Origin: Winogradskyella sp.
Lineage (GTDB): Bacteria > Bacteroidota > Bacteroidia > Flavobacteriales > Flavobacteriaceae
DNA: 64,000 nt
Direction: 5' to 3'
NCBI RefSeq assembly: GCF_013042245.1
Contig: NZ_JABDQL010000025.1
Coordinates: 62,001-126,000, forward strand
The notes under the pieces: generated by a model
Databases searched by the model: none
What the model saw: the letters and a program-made list of their open reading frames with translations, nothing else
Told to the model about the DNA's origin: nothing
Translations under genes and position numbers: made by a program
Shown here: in pieces, positions 63,979 to 64,000 of the stretch
Layout of the letters: every line of letters starts with the position of its first letter
Numbering within the stretch: the stretch's first letter is position 1

Positions 63979-64000
63979 CCTAATTCAGAATTGAATTAGG
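63979..64000 (-). terminator. terminator of a gene lying beyond the right end
   Basis: CCTAATTC / GAATTAGG (8 bp, 6-base loop) is followed on the minus strand by a run of T. It would end a minus-strand gene that starts outside the window. The rest of 63798-63978 is A/T-rich and shows nothing I can identify. Confidence 0.6.

Overview
The window is a low-GC chromosomal segment of a marine-type Flavobacteriaceae bacterium (Bacteroidota). Supporting signs are the gliding/type IX secretion gene sprA, a PorP/SprF plus CHU_C (type B sorting) pair, alternative complex III (actABCDEF) followed by cytochrome c oxidase genes, a bamA-skp-skp-murI cluster, and many promoters of the Bacteroidota form TTG-N17..21-TAnnTTTG. 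I found no tRNA, rRNA, CRISPR array, insertion sequence or prophage.

Layout. 1-3.6 kb (+): end of bamA, two Skp/OmpH chaperones, murI. 3.6-7.1 kb (-): gamma-carbonic-anhydrase-like protein and a LytT/LytS-type two-component pair. 7.3-12.9 kb (-): PorP/SprF-like protein and a 1528-aa secreted repeat protein. 13-15.7 kb (+): NifU-like Fe-S protein, an exported protein of unknown function, MscS channel. 15.7-23.5 kb (-): a MacB-type ABC exporter operon (ATPase, two permeases, adaptor, TolC, second adaptor) ending in tsaB. 23.7-29.1 kb (-): heme-copper oxidase assembly and subunits (ctaB, two subunit III-type proteins, subunit IV, a thioredoxin-fold-like protein, Sco, DUF420, small CxxC membrane protein). 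29.2-29.8 kb: decayed DNA including a remB-like remnant. 29.8-39.4 kb (-): tonB, vanZ-like, gcvH, sprA, ruvA. 39.4-44.9 kb (-): malic enzyme, a palindromic-repeat island containing a GIY-YIG gene, queG, ruvB. 45-56.5 kb (-): actABCDEF-coxBA respiratory operon. 56.7-58.3 kb: SPOR protein and two decayed secreted-protein genes. 58.4-62.9 kb (-): rimP-nusA-infB. 63-63.8 kb (-): FkbM methyltransferase.

How the genes work together. The act-cox block and the ctaB-coxIII-sco block would make one branch of aerobic respiration: quinol to alternative complex III, to c-type cytochromes, to an aa3/caa3-type oxidase, with heme O synthesis and copper delivery encoded separately. sprA, the PorP/CHU_C pair and the sorting-domain remnant belong to type IX secretion. 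The rimP-nusA-infB operon has a consensus promoter followed by a terminator-like hairpin in its leader.

The observations I consider most worth pursuing are: (i) a 73-bp leader element, 67/73 identical, just upstream of two unrelated genes 10 kb apart (14051-14123 + and 23897-23969 -); (ii) a GIY-YIG gene sitting between the two arms of a palindromic repeat whose short gene-less copies lie next to it (41873-42840), which looks like an autonomous/non-autonomous element pair; (iii) the possible NusA-responsive attenuator ahead of rimP; and (iv) the in-place decay of a remB-like gliding gene near an intact sprA.
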